Origin: Allantophomopsis cytisporea
Taxonomy: Eukaryota > Ascomycota > Leotiomycetes > Phacidiales > Phacidiaceae
Assembly (NCBI GenBank): GCA_024752435.1
Contig: CP103032.1
Span: forward strand, 248,001 to 312,000
Length of the DNA stretch: 64,000 nt
Reading direction: 5' to 3'
A model generated the notes under the pieces. It searched no databases. It was not told the DNA's origin and was given only the letters and a program-made list of their open reading frames with translations. A program made the position numbers and the translations under genes. This document shows positions 43,912 through 54,636 of the stretch, one piece after another (the stretch's first letter is position 1; the number at the start of each line of letters is the position of its first letter).

Positions 43912-46654
43912 CAACCAAGGCCCCCCAATCCTCCTCACTCGCGGAAATAGGCGGGCTACATGCGTCTAGCAAGCGGCTTCTTCTCTCCATCTCCTGTCTT
44001 TTGACACCGCGCTCGAACGAAAGAAACTTCTCTTACTTCGCTTCTCAAGTACATATATCTATTACCCGCCTACCTTTTTATTTACATGCATCTTACAAGC
44101 AATCAAGCAAGCAAGCGTTGACTTTTCCTCTCCTCTCTAGGGTCTTTGGGTTTTCATCTGGGTAAAGCACAACCGCAAGCTCGGTCTTTTCTTCCCCCTT
44201 TTCCTCTCGATTTATGTCTGTTTACGGTTTATATGTTTATGTTTCCACGGTTCATGTCTTGCGTTTTGGAATTTTTACGTTTACTTTGATTTTTGATTTT
44301 TTAGCATGGAGGCGGGTTACACTCATGAGCATTTACTGGCCGCAGAAGCTTTTAAAGGATATGCAGCAATGCACTAGCGCGAATATTTATTCCCTATCAT
44401 ACCACCTTTCCTTATTTCTCTTCATGTTTGGGTCACAGGGAGCATTGGGGCATGGTTCACGAGTTACGTTTTGCATTGTACTGTATCGAAGAACATACAC
44501 GGGTAATGGAGATTGGGATGATGGACGAAACGACTGACGATCCCCCGACTGGCTTGATGCTGCCGTGCGACCTCGTCATCAACCAACCCACGCCCTCCTC
44601 CTCGCTGTTGTCACGCACGAAGCACCCACAGCCGCAAGTCGGCAAAGTGTCTACCTGCCTCTGACGCACCACGGTTCGATACGCGCACTCAATCCTCACT
44701 CATGTCCCTGACAGCTAGTCTGCCCGAGCCCCAATCGCAAATCGCTAGTCGATGCGCCCCACCCCCCAACCAGACATCTGGCATGTCCCCCTCGCGCTCT
44801 GCAAGTCCAGAGCGCAATGGGCTCTTTTAACCAACCGGATCTGCGATCCTTGGTAGTCCATCACGCTACCATCTAACCCTTCCAAATCCAGCCGCTGAGC
44901 GGCCCGTTGATCGGATGGATTCTATGTGATGCTGGCCCTTTAGTTTTCTTTGTTTATCGGATGGATGGATGGATTGGTGGTGGTTGCGTGGTTGGTATGC
45001 TGGGCCTGGTGCCGTTGTGTAGGTAGTGTCTTAATAATGGAGAAAATGCTTTTTATCTTACCCACTGAGGGTTGTGCCTGTCTGGGTGATACGGTGATAC
45101 GGTGATGTGGTGATGCGGTGAAGTTTCATGATGGTAGTTGAGCCGTTGTGATTTTTTGTTGGAGGAAGGACTGGCTACTAGCAACTGCTAGCCGCTACTT
45201 CCTGGTCTCTGCCTATCTTCGGGACTGTCTTACGCCGAATGTCTTGCTGCGCCTGCTGCGCATGTCTCGTCTCTCTTGCCCCCGTCCCTCTTTCCGTGGC
45301 GGTGGCGATATCAAAGCCCATGCTTCACTTTGCTCGTGGTCTTGGCTTGGACACCGCTACAATCGGAGCATGTCTGAGGCGATTTCGCTGCTGCCGCTGC
45401 CGCCGCTGCTGCTGCTGCTGCAGGGTGGTGAGGGCGGTGACTTGAGCTTCGAGGTAGGAGCTGGAGCTGAGGGGTGTATAATGTGGGGTGTTTCATGATG
45501 CTGGGTTGATCTGCCCTTGACCTAGCTGTCTGCTCTTGTGTTTCGAGTTCTGCTTTCTTGAGGGCGGTCTACTTCTCGGCTTGGTACTTAGGCTGCGAGC
45601 TGTGAGTTGAGAGCTGAGACTTTTTTGCTTGTGCTTGGTGGATGTGTTAGGCTTTTTCTGGAGGAATTGTTTTGTGTGTTGGTCGAATCTGGTGTGGCAT
45701 GCGTAGGGACGTGTCGTCTGGGGCTAGAATCTGCTGAGAGCACTTGGATTGAGTTCAAGAGAGGGATGCTTTTGGTTTGTAAACGCGAATTCTCATTTGA
45801 GAAGTGCCTTGAATGTGAGTCTTCTCCTAAAGCACATTCTTTCGAATGCAAGCTATGGTTTGTACAAGTTAGTGGAACTTGTTGTGAAGTTCAAGTATCA
45901 AAGCTTCCGATGAGGTTAGCCAAGCTTCTCTACAAATAAAGAAGACTTCTTGACTAGCGGATATATAGTGTAGTCCTGCGCCACATTTGCAGCTATTTGG
46001 AGCTCTTGAATCTATATATTTGTAAGCCTTCTATTCATATAGATCAAGGCATATTCTATTGCTTAACTCATGTTACTTGCATTTCAATATGCCGATATAA
46101 TGTCAAACCTATATTTAGAACGTCAAATAGTACTCTCAGGTATGACTGATTCACTTCTAAGGACCCCTTTCGCGTTCAATTTTCCTCCAATTCCAAGATG
46201 ACCAATGTTAAATTATTCATGTTATGACAATCTCAGCAGCATTTTTACTACCATTTGATTGAGGGGGAAAGGGGGGCGGGAGGGTTACGCTCTGTCACCT
46301 ACCTAGCAGTAAGAATGTGTGGTTTTTTATAGCCAGTCAATTTATTCTCTAACGTAGTAATGACAGAATGAAGCGAGCATGGGTCTTAAGATTGAATGCT
46401 TTACTTTAATGTTCTTCGCCTCCTTTATATCTTCAATCATAAAACCAATAATGAAAGCGAAGACAACAGTTCACAGTCACGAATACCCAACCCTAAGATA
46501 ATGAGTGAATTAGAAAATCTCAGAAAGATATATGAGAAACCCACGGACAATATATATAATTTAGTACATAGTTTTGTAAAAAGGCTTATAGAATAGCAAG
46601 GGCCGCAAATCTGATAAGGGCTTCAAACTGTCGATCAAGTTCAGACTGATTCTC
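43912..46654. other. Gene-free region with simple repeats
   Basis: No recognisable gene. Simple repeats include ggatggatggat at 44959-44972, a gtgatacg/gtgatgcg run at 45089-45122 and (CTG)n/(CCG)n at 45391-45421. Several 60-116-codon frames (for example 45148-45498, 45607-45939) are biased by these repeats and are not called. From about 45.95 kb on the DNA becomes AT-rich. Confidence 0.45.
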
Positions 46655-47104
46655 TTACTGCTTTACAACTGCGGGCTTTTCACCCATTTTTAAGTCTGCA
46701 AACCCGCGCTTTACAACTTCCCAGTGATCAGCTCCGTCCGCAGAGAATAGAAGCTTTGTCTTCCCTGCGCTAACCATCACAATTGTGTTCACTATATCCT
46801 CGAACAGCGGCGTGAGCTGTGGTATTCTTTTCACCCCAGCCCCAATGAACTGCGCATCCCATTGCCCGCCTTGCGGAGGCCCTTCGCGAACCAACTTCCT
46901 GAAAGAGCCGAGACTATTGGCCGCCTCGGGCGGAGCGCTAGGATCGAGATCGAAGCGCTGGTAGTAGAGGTTCTGAACACTGTTAAGTGTATCAATAGAG
47001 TCTTCGAGCATTTTGCCGAACTTGACAGTGTCCATCTCGGGGCTCATGGATTTAGAGAAGTCCATGGTGAGACCAGTCATGAGGATGGTAATTGGAGGTG
47101 ACAT
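46655..47104 (-). CDS. Small conserved hypothetical protein, 149 aa
   Basis: A single-exon gene on the minus strand from ATG 47104 (MSPPITILMTGLTMDFSK). The protein is compact and well balanced in composition. Notable segments are REGPPQGGQWDAQFIGAGVKR, IPQLTPLFEDIVNTIVMVSA and TKLLFSADGADHWEVVKRG; the middle ones remind me of uncharacterised fungal/bacterial proteins with a GPPDGGKWDGxxIGAG-type motif, but I cannot name a domain. No signal peptide or membrane segment is seen. Function is unknown. Confidence 0.65.
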   Translation of the reverse strand: MSPPITILMTGLTMDFSKSMSPEMDTVKFGKMLEDSIDTLNSVQNLYYQRFDLDPSAPPEAANSLGSFRKLVREGPPQGGQWDAQFIGAGVKRIPQLTPLFEDIVNTIVMVSAGKTKLLFSADGADHWEVVKRGFADLKMGEKPAVVKQ

Positions 47105-48197
47105 CTTGGAATTTTACAATGGCTGATTGAATAGGGACAAGACAAGCTTATAAGAACTGGTTGATACTGAATCAGAGGATACTTAAAGGGGCACTTCTTA
47201 AGGATGATGTCAGCTCGACATTTGTATCTATCACCAAATTGGGGAACCTACTCTGGTGAGCAACGAGTCTTTATACTTTACAGCCTACTCGTCGAATAGC
47301 GCCGGTAGTTCAGCTGAGACGAAGCCACGTGCGGGGAACCCTGGTGGTGTCATGTAGAGATTACCTAGGAAGTTTAAAGAGGTTCCATACTTTAGCCGCT
47401 ATCGCCGGTTTACTAACGACGTAACACAGTTTGGGAGTGGAATAAGTCCACCACAACGCACTACGCCTTGCATCAGACTATCAGTGCCAATTCTATAGAA
47501 TGAATGGATTTACAAATGAAAAACTACATCGAATACCTTACTCGTAGTATTATTCTCCAGCTTTCACTGTGCAGCATGTGTGATTAACAGACTAATTATA
47601 GACTTCTTTTTCTTTCTCACTTGTGTTTATACTTATTCATGCTTGTGTATACTTATAGATGAACTACATTAAGATCTTATAAGCTCACGCTAATATTCAT
47701 CACTAGCACCCCTAAATCTTTAAGTATAAAGCTCACTATCTCGGACTAACCATCAGGTGATCCAGGTGGCTGTGGAAAACGGCTGCTCCACAGCCAGGGT
47801 CAATGTATGAAATGGCTAATGATTACGGAGTCTTTACCTGTCCGATTTTCAGATACCAGATGCTTGAATTGTCTCTTGGAAACGTCTTGAGCATACCATG
47901 ATAGCAGCTTTCTCTAACAGATATCCCTTAAAACGACATATCAGCCCATTGAAATAAACAATGCATCAAACTACATGAAACTCTAGTCTCATGCTTATCT
48001 CCTTGTAGAGTTTCCAGTAGATTAGAAGATTGGTTGTCTATTAGCTAACAAGTGACTTACATGTGCTTACATTGTTGTTACTAGCACTGATAAACCTCAG
48101 CAATTTTTGTTACAGTGTCAAAGTGATTCGCCAGGTATATAGTAGATTTAAAATCTTACTCAAGTTTCACAGGATGTTATCTGTAATTTGTTGCCTC
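47105..48197. other. AT-rich spacer
   Basis: No gene is seen. It holds the promoter of the small minus-strand gene at its left and the 3' flank of the EXPERA-like gene at its right. Confidence 0.45.
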
Positions 48198-49034
48198 TCA
48201 TTCAGTCTTCTCATTGCCGCCAGCAGCAACTGTCAAGCCTTGAAGTATCTCACTACCACTGACATAGATCATGTATGAAGGAAGAATAATCCAAGCACCG
48301 CTATTGATAGTTAGGATTCATTATATCTAAACTCGTCAAAGAACTTACTTTGGTATAAGCCATAAGAATATGAGATCCACAGCACTGTTATGGCCGATGT
48401 TTTCAAAGCCCGAGTACGCCTCATTCAACCCTTTCCATCATCAGCTACCACAATGGACTACATAAGATGGAAAATACTTACAGTACAAAATTGTTTTGCT
48501 AGTAGTCATAACACTTGCAGCAAAGGCCACCAACGCAGCCAACGCACCCATCTTTCCTTCCACGAATCTCTGTTCTCCTAGGAAGCCAACCTTTTCAGGG
48601 GCTGGTGCACCTCTTCCTTTGGCCTCATTCTGCTTACCGTATGTATAGAACACATACAAGTAATAAAGATACATGATTGTTTCCACAATATTCAAAGTGC
48701 CCTGGGCGGCAGTGAAGCCATTTCTCTCATTGAACGCCTTCCATCCGTAGATGTAATCCACCTTGCCATACAACTCGTATGGCTTCCAGATCGGCCAGTG
48801 AAGTGCACCCCCTGGCATGCTATATGGCCGAAGAATTACATAGCCTGTATCCCAGATGACAAGAGGAAGGGATATTGTGAGCCATATTAGGGTGGCATTG
48901 GAGGGAGTATGAGCCCATTTCGCCGGCTTACGCGTGCGCGAGACGGTACCGACTGTACTGCGTTTTGTTGGACTTTTCGAGGGGCTGGTTATGGGCTCGT
49001 CAAAACTCTCCGGATGTCCACGCGTCGAAACCAT
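48198..49034 (-). CDS. EXPERA/EBP-like integral membrane protein
   Basis: A polytopic membrane protein of 245 aa. Exons on the minus strand are 49034-48482, 48430-48349 and 48300-48198; splices restore SKTILY-WLNEAYSGFENIGHN and FLWLIP-NGAWIILPSYMIYV in frame. The start is ATG 49034 (MVSTRGHPESF). After a basic, Ser-rich cytosolic N-terminus of about 50 residues come hydrophobic helices at about 52-72 (LIWLTISLPLVIWDTGYVIL), 112-130, 163-182 and 205-228. The arrangement WDTGYVILRP, HWPIWKPYELYGKVDYIYGW and AAQGTLNIVE resembles the EXPERA fold (EBP sterol isomerase, TMEM97 and CLN8 relatives), from which ER location and a lipid substrate are inferred. That assignment is by resemblance only. 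It is divergent from a FIT-family gene. Confidence 0.75.
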
Positions 49035-49331
49035 TTTGAGTATATGTAGTATGTATGTCCGCAAGCAATGTTTCGTAGGGTTCCAGAGATCAGATTCTGG
49101 GGAATTTTTGTGCTAGGATGTGGGGAGTCGGTGCTAATGTGTACATTCGATTGGCGTATGCATAGCAACCCCAGATCCTCGGTACCTGAGTTCTCGTCAA
49201 AACATTATTCCGGCAGACGTCATCGCAAAAGTGTAGTTCTGGCGTTTGCATAGACCTTGGAAGTCAACGAGGTCGCAGCATTTCTCTACACTGTGAAAGC
49301 ATACGCACGCCTTCATGTTATAGCATCCCGC
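49035..49331. promoter_or_regulatory. Shared divergent promoter of two ER membrane protein genes
   Basis: Only 297 bp separate the start codons of the EXPERA-like gene (-) and the FIT-family gene (+). Both promoters must lie here or overlap the 5' leaders. No binding site is claimed. Confidence 0.55.
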
Positions 49332-50394
49332 ATGGCATCTGTTACCCAAAGGTCGTCATCACGACTTCAGTCAAACGAAATGCCTTCTTCTCCTTCGCAA
49401 AGCGAGCCCATAACAAAGCTCACGACTCGCGCATCTCCATATCTTCCCACACCCACGGAGCGCATCCTTCTCGCCATCTATCCTTTCACTCTCCTCATCG
49501 GCTCTCTCTTCTCTCTTATTGATCCTACGACAAGAAATGCCCCATACAGCAACGTTACTCAGTCCCACGTGGCTGAATTCGCCCCAAGCTATTTTGCGCA
49601 GAAGCGAAATATCTTCAATCAGTTGTTTGTCAAGAAAGGCTGGGCTTGGGTTACTATCAGCTACTTTGTGTTCCTCTTCACACACCCGTCCACTGGACCG
49701 GGGAAGTCATTAGTCATCACGCCGCGAAGATTGCGGGGAATCTTGCGATGGGCGCTGGTGACCGTTTGTTGGATCTTCGTGACACAATGGTTTTTCGGCC
49801 CACCGATCATTGATCGAAGCTTCGTTTTGACAGGCGGACAGTGCGAGTTGGTCCAAGCCGCTGAAGAAGGGAAGGTTGACATGGATAATACTCGGCAATT
49901 TGTTACGGGAGTGGCGTGCAAAGCTGTGGGAGGTGAGTGGAAGGGCGGACACGATATTTCCGGGCATGTGTTTTTGCTCGTCCTTGGAAGTACTTTCCTG
50001 TTTCAGGAGGTTATGCATGTTGTGCTCCGGGCGAGCTCAAGAGATGAGAGAACTATATTGATGGGTGACGGAGCAATCAAGAGCGCGGATGTAGAAATTG
50101 TTCCTGATACTGGAAGAGATTCTGCGGGTTCGGGGCATGGAACATGGAACATTGGCGTAAAGATCGTCTTGGGGGTTGCTAGTTTGAGTTGGTGGATGTT
50201 ACTCATGACGGCAGCATTTTTCCATACTTGGTTTGAAAAGGTATGTAAATTTGTTTTCAAGCTTAGCGCAAAACTTTGCTAACATCAAGCAGTTCACAGG
50301 TCTCCTGGTGGCTTTCAGTGCCATTTTTGTGATATATTTCCTTCCAAGAGCTGTTCCGGCTTGGAGAAACTTGATCGGAATGCCTGGAATATAA
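49332..50394 (+). CDS. FIT/SCS3-family ER acyl-CoA diphosphatase-like protein
   Basis: Fat-storage-inducing transmembrane (FIT2/Scs3/Yft2) proteins are ER enzymes that hydrolyse acyl-CoA and control lipid-droplet budding and ER lipid balance. Exons are 49332-50240 and 50293-50394, giving 336 aa; the splice joins FFHTWFEK to FTGLLVAFSAIF. The start is ATG 49332 (MASVTQRSSSRLQ); in-frame sequence upstream starts only with TTG. The two family histidines are visible in GHDISGHVFLLVLG and in AAFFHTWFEKFTG. Six hydrophobic segments are predicted, for example ILLAIYPFTLLIGSLFSLI, WAWVTISYFVFLF, ALVTVCWIFVTQWFF and VASLSWWMLLMTAAFF. The length and the FNQLFVKKGWAWVT motif fit the family. Catalytic residues appear intact. 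Confidence 0.9.
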
Positions 50395-50732
50395 GAGCTA
50401 TGAATGAATAAACGAGTGAAGCATTAGACGTTAGGAATATGTAATATCATGCATGAGGATTATTGTATTTCTGCTATCGATGTACTGTGATTGTACCAGA
50501 CGTTTCAGTATGTTACGACACAAATCAAGAAGAGTAACGAATAGCAATGGGCACCAGTTGTTCATTTCACCTCATCAAATTTCAACAAGACGAGATGCAG
50601 TGGTCATCGTTGCATAAGTATTTAATCCATAAACTACTGTAAGGAAACTGCTGCATGAAAATTGTACAAGGCAAAACCTCCCAAACCCCTGTGAACCACG
50701 AATAAAACCAACTTCGTATATATTTCGAACTA
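50395..50732. other. 3' flanks of convergent FIT and RAB5 genes
   Basis: The gene-free spacer of 338 bp holds the 3' ends of both genes. Confidence 0.45.
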
Positions 50733-51564
50733 TTAACAAGCACAACCCTCCTTAGAAGCAGCATCTTTAGGTCCAGTCAAGTTGACTCTAGCACTTTCCT
50801 CGTTTCCTCTTGTTGTAGTCTGTGCACCCGGTCCACGGGCACCCTTCAAAGAGGTCTCTGGGATAGCATTTGCGATAGCAGTGAAAACCTCTGTGACATT
50901 CGTTCCAAGCTTAGCACTGGTCTCGAAAAACAGAAGTCCCTCTTCTTCCGCATATGACTTCGCTTCGGCGGTAGAGATCTTTCGGGCATCCCCATCGGCA
51001 TCCTCGCCATCTGCAACGTTATCTTCCTCATCATCGCCGAGATTGTTTGACTCGGTAGCCTCGTTTGTGAGATCTAACTTGTTACCTACGAGTGCAATAA
51101 CGATGCCGGGAGAGGCTTGTCGTTGAAGCTCGGCGACCCAGTGCTTCGCTTTGACGAGGGAAGCTGGCTTGGTAAGATCGTAAACGACGAGAGCCGATTG
51201 TGCGTTGCGGTAATACATGGGGGCCAAAGATGCGAATCTTTCTTGTCCCGCAGTATCCCAAATTTCAAATTTGATGGTTCTTGTTGGAAGATTACACTTC
51301 TGTGTAAGGAAGGCAGCTGTATACAACGTTAGGTCATGATTTGTGCGTTTGAACATTGTGAAACAAACCGCCTATCGTGGGTTCCTTGTTCTCTTGGAAA
51401 TCATTATTAACAAATCGAAGCACGAGGGAAGACTATTATCGTCAGCTCGATGTCTTCAGCATGAGTTTCATAGCCGATCCTACCTTTCCGACGGCAGCTT
51501 CTCCAAGTAACACCAGCTTTACGCTGCTGCTTGGCTTAGGCGCAGCCGCATTAGAATCGGCCAT
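50733..51564 (-). CDS. Rab5-type small GTPase (YPT5/VPS21 family)
   Basis: Early-endosome Rab GTPase acting in endocytic fusion. Exons on the minus strand are 51564-51484, 51432-51369 and 51316-50733, giving 242 aa. The introns fall at the P-loop (GEAAVGK-SSLVLRFV) and at the effector loop (KEPTIG-AAFLTQKC). All G motifs are intact: G1 GEAAVGKSS, G2 threonine in PTIGAAF, G3 WDTAGQERFASL, G4 GNKLDL and G5 ETSAK. The C-terminus ends in CAC, a geranylgeranylation site. Between G4 and G5 is an acidic insert of about 20 residues (GDDEEDNVADGEDADGD), which makes the protein longer than typical 205-215-aa Rab5 but is of a kind seen in fungal Ypt5/Ypt52-type members. It is divergent from KRI1. Confidence 0.94.
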
Positions 51565-51906
51565 TGCAGTAGGATTCTGTTCGGTGAGGGATATTTTATC
51601 TCTGGTAGGGAAATGTCGCGAAGATGTATCAGGGTCGATGTATGGTCAGCAAGAGCAGTTGAGAGGCTCTAAGAGTCGATATAGTGAGGAGTCGCAACGT
51701 GAGTACGAAAGTTGGCTACGATAGAGTAGATTAAGGTAGATAGCAGTCAACCGCCTTCTCTCAAATGACGACCTTCGCCAAGCGTGGTTTAGCGTCGCAG
51801 CGGAAACATGTTGTTAGAAATCCCGACATTATTTTTCGAAGAGTGCGAATGCATTCGACTTTCTTTGCAAAATACTTTCACAAATATTCTCATTCCACAA
51901 AACATA
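51565..51906. promoter_or_regulatory. Divergent promoter RAB5/KRI1
   Basis: The start codons are 342 bp apart; the spacer carries both promoters. No named site is claimed. Confidence 0.5.
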
Positions 51907-53916
51907 ATGGCGAAACGCAAGGCAGACTCTCTCGAGCAGAGCGCCACAGATGCTGGTGGCAAGAAGACCAAGCATAATGACAGCAAAGATGCTGCACCTG
52001 CGAAACCTGCGAAGATGAGAATGGATGATAGCGACTCGGAATCTGACAGTGAAACTGGCGGAGCAAGTTTGGCAAATGGATTCAAGGTCAACGAGGAATA
52101 TGCGAAAAGATTCGAGTATAATAAGAAACGAGAGGAATTGTCAAGATGTAGGTTATGGGTCTAACCATTTACACATCAATTTTTAACCTGAAATCTAGTG
52201 GAGGAGAAATTTGCGAAGGAATCCAAGCCGCCAATCAAAGGTCAATATGGTGACAAGTACGACGAAGAATCCGACTCTTCAGATGCTACAGACGAAGATG
52301 ACGAAGGTATCCTGGCTACCCCAGATGTTGACGCGGAGTGGATGCAGACTTTGAAGGCCCTCAAGAATAAGGACCCAGCGATCTACAATAAGGATGTCAC
52401 TTTTTACAAGCCATTCGATGAGGAGTCCGCAGCAGCCGAGGCTGCCGCAGCAGCAGAGAAGAAAGAGAAGCCAATGTACTTGAGGGACTACCATCGCGAG
52501 AACCTGCTCAAGGGTATTGTTGCGCCAGAGGAGGATGAGGACGAGCCTCCGAAGACATTTGCACAGGAGCAGGATGACTTGAAGAAGGACTTGGTTGGTC
52601 AAATGCATGCTGCAGCTGAGGAAGCCTCTGATGATGAGGACGATTTTCTCAAAGCCAAGGAGAAGCCACAATCCGCGAAGGCCTCGAAAGACGCTATTCA
52701 TCCATCGAGAAGTTCAAGAATCAAGCTTGACGTCGCAAATGCCGATAAAGACTCTGAGACTTTCCTCTCGAATTATATGGAGGCTCGAGCCTGGGTGCCA
52801 ACAGGCGGGGCTAGATTCCAGCCACTCGAGTCTGATGATGACGAAGATGATGACCGTGCCGACAAGTTCGAGGCTGCCTTCAACATGCGATTCGAAGACC
52901 CAACGGGTAGCAATGAAATTCTCAAGTCCTACGCTCGTGACGTGATTGCCGCTAAGTCAGTTAGACGTGAGGAGGTCAACAGCAGAAAGAAGGCGAGAGA
53001 TGCAGTGCGCGAGAAGAAGGAGGCTGAAAAGCGTGAGAGAGAAGAGGAGAAGGCACGTCTGAGAAAGCTCAAGATTGATGAGACGGAGGAGAAACTTGCA
53101 AAGATCAAGAAAGCTGCTGGTATTCGTGGAAAGGCTATTAAGGACGAGGACTGGAGCAAGATCTTGGAGGAAGACTGGGATGACAATGCCTGGGAATCTA
53201 AAATGAAGGAGAACTTCGGTGAGGATTACTATGAGGATGAAGATGTAATTGGCAGTGGAAGTGAGGAGGAAAGCTCTTCTAAGAAAAAGAAGGTCAAGAA
53301 GCCTAAGTGGGATGACGATATCGATATCAAGGACATTATACCTGATTTTGTGGACGAGGAAGAGGAGGAGAAGCCAGTCTTCACTCTCACTGATTCAGAG
53401 GAGGAAGATGGTGACGATGTGGATTCTACAACGAAGGCCAAGTCAAGCAAAGATCGTAAAGAAGAGCGTGCTGCCAAGAAGAAGACTGCGAGACTTGAAC
53501 GTAAAAAAATCGAAGATCTTGTCGACAGCAAGATTGGCGTCGATCTTGCACTCCCAGCTACCGGAAAGCAGGCTTCGCGTTTCCGTTACAGAGAGACCTC
53601 TCCGACATCCTTTGGTCTTACAGCCCGCGATATCCTCATGGCGCCAGATTCTCGCCTCAACGAATTCGCCGGTCTGAAGAAGATGGCTACTTTCCGAGAT
53701 GTCGAGAAGAAGCGCAAGGACAAGAAGAATTTGGGCAAGAAGGCCAGACTGAGACAGTGGAGAAAGGAGACTTTCGGTAATGAGGATGGCCCAGAGATTG
53801 TTATTGGAGGTGATATGCCTGAAGAGAAGGGCGATGGAACGGATATTAAGGATGGTAAGAGGAAGAAGAAGAGATCTAGAAAGAGTAAAGGTGCTGCTGT
53901 CGCCGGTGATGAGTAG
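51907..53916 (+). CDS. KRI1: KRI1 ribosome biogenesis protein
   Basis: Kri1 is a nucleolar protein needed for 40S subunit synthesis, acting with Krr1 in early pre-rRNA processing. Exons are 51907-52147 and 52199-53916, giving 652 aa; the splice joins KKREELSR-LEEKFAKES. The N-terminal half is highly acidic (runs such as DDSDSESDSE and SDSSDATDEDDEG), the middle is a long Lys/Glu/Arg coiled coil (ARDAVREKKEAEKREREEEK), and the C-terminal Kri1 domain is recognisable as YRETSPTSFGLTARDILMA, DSRLNEFAGLKKMATFRD and KKARLRQWRKETFG. It ends in a basic NLS-like tail (KRKKKRSRKSKG). The start is ATG 51907 (MAKRKADSLEQ). Confidence 0.95.
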
Positions 53917-54636
53917 GCCCAATTTTTGAGAATATTAGATATCTGGGAATTGAATTTGCTCCTTTTCTGTGTGCTTAACAGGCTGCCACATGTTCATTGT
54001 TATGTCCTATCATATCACTTCACTACGAAATGCTTATTATATGTGTATATCGAGCGCCTCTGAAATTCCCCAAGTTGTGGGGATTAACCTTAGATCTTTC
54101 ATGCGCTGATGACAACATCTCTCAGAAGCATCCCAGGCAAGACCACAAATGGAATATTCCATCCCGTCCCTTCACGTTAGACGTATCCCAAAGAAGAGTT
54201 GAACAGTAAGCACGCAGTACTTCATCGACCAGGGTACAAATCTTGATTGAGCTTTCGCCAGGTGGTACCTGCCTAGTAATAACACCCTCGCTTGTACAGT
54301 TGTGACATTCTCTCCCGTTCAACTGCACCCCAGCATTTCCCCTCAATCATATCATCCTTACAGGCCATCCGCGTCAACTCAAATGTCCAGCATGTGTAAT
54401 CATATAATCCCTCCCTGTCGTTTGTGTGTACCTACGTCACTTTTTCGGCTTCATTGGTTTCCATGCCCTGATGTTGTATCCTCCGCTCTGCCTTCAATGT
54501 GATCGTGCTGGCTGGCCGTGCAGCTCTCTTGCAGTGTTAAGTATAGCTCTCACAACTCTATCATTGATAAAGCTTCATGCAACTTATGTCTCCACCAAAA
54601 ATCTTCCATGCAATTCTGCATAATCTTTAAAATACA
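53917..54636. other. Intergenic, no gene seen
   Basis: The spacer between co-oriented KRI1 and the aspartic-protease-like gene. Small ORFs in three frames have no family resemblance. Confidence 0.45.
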
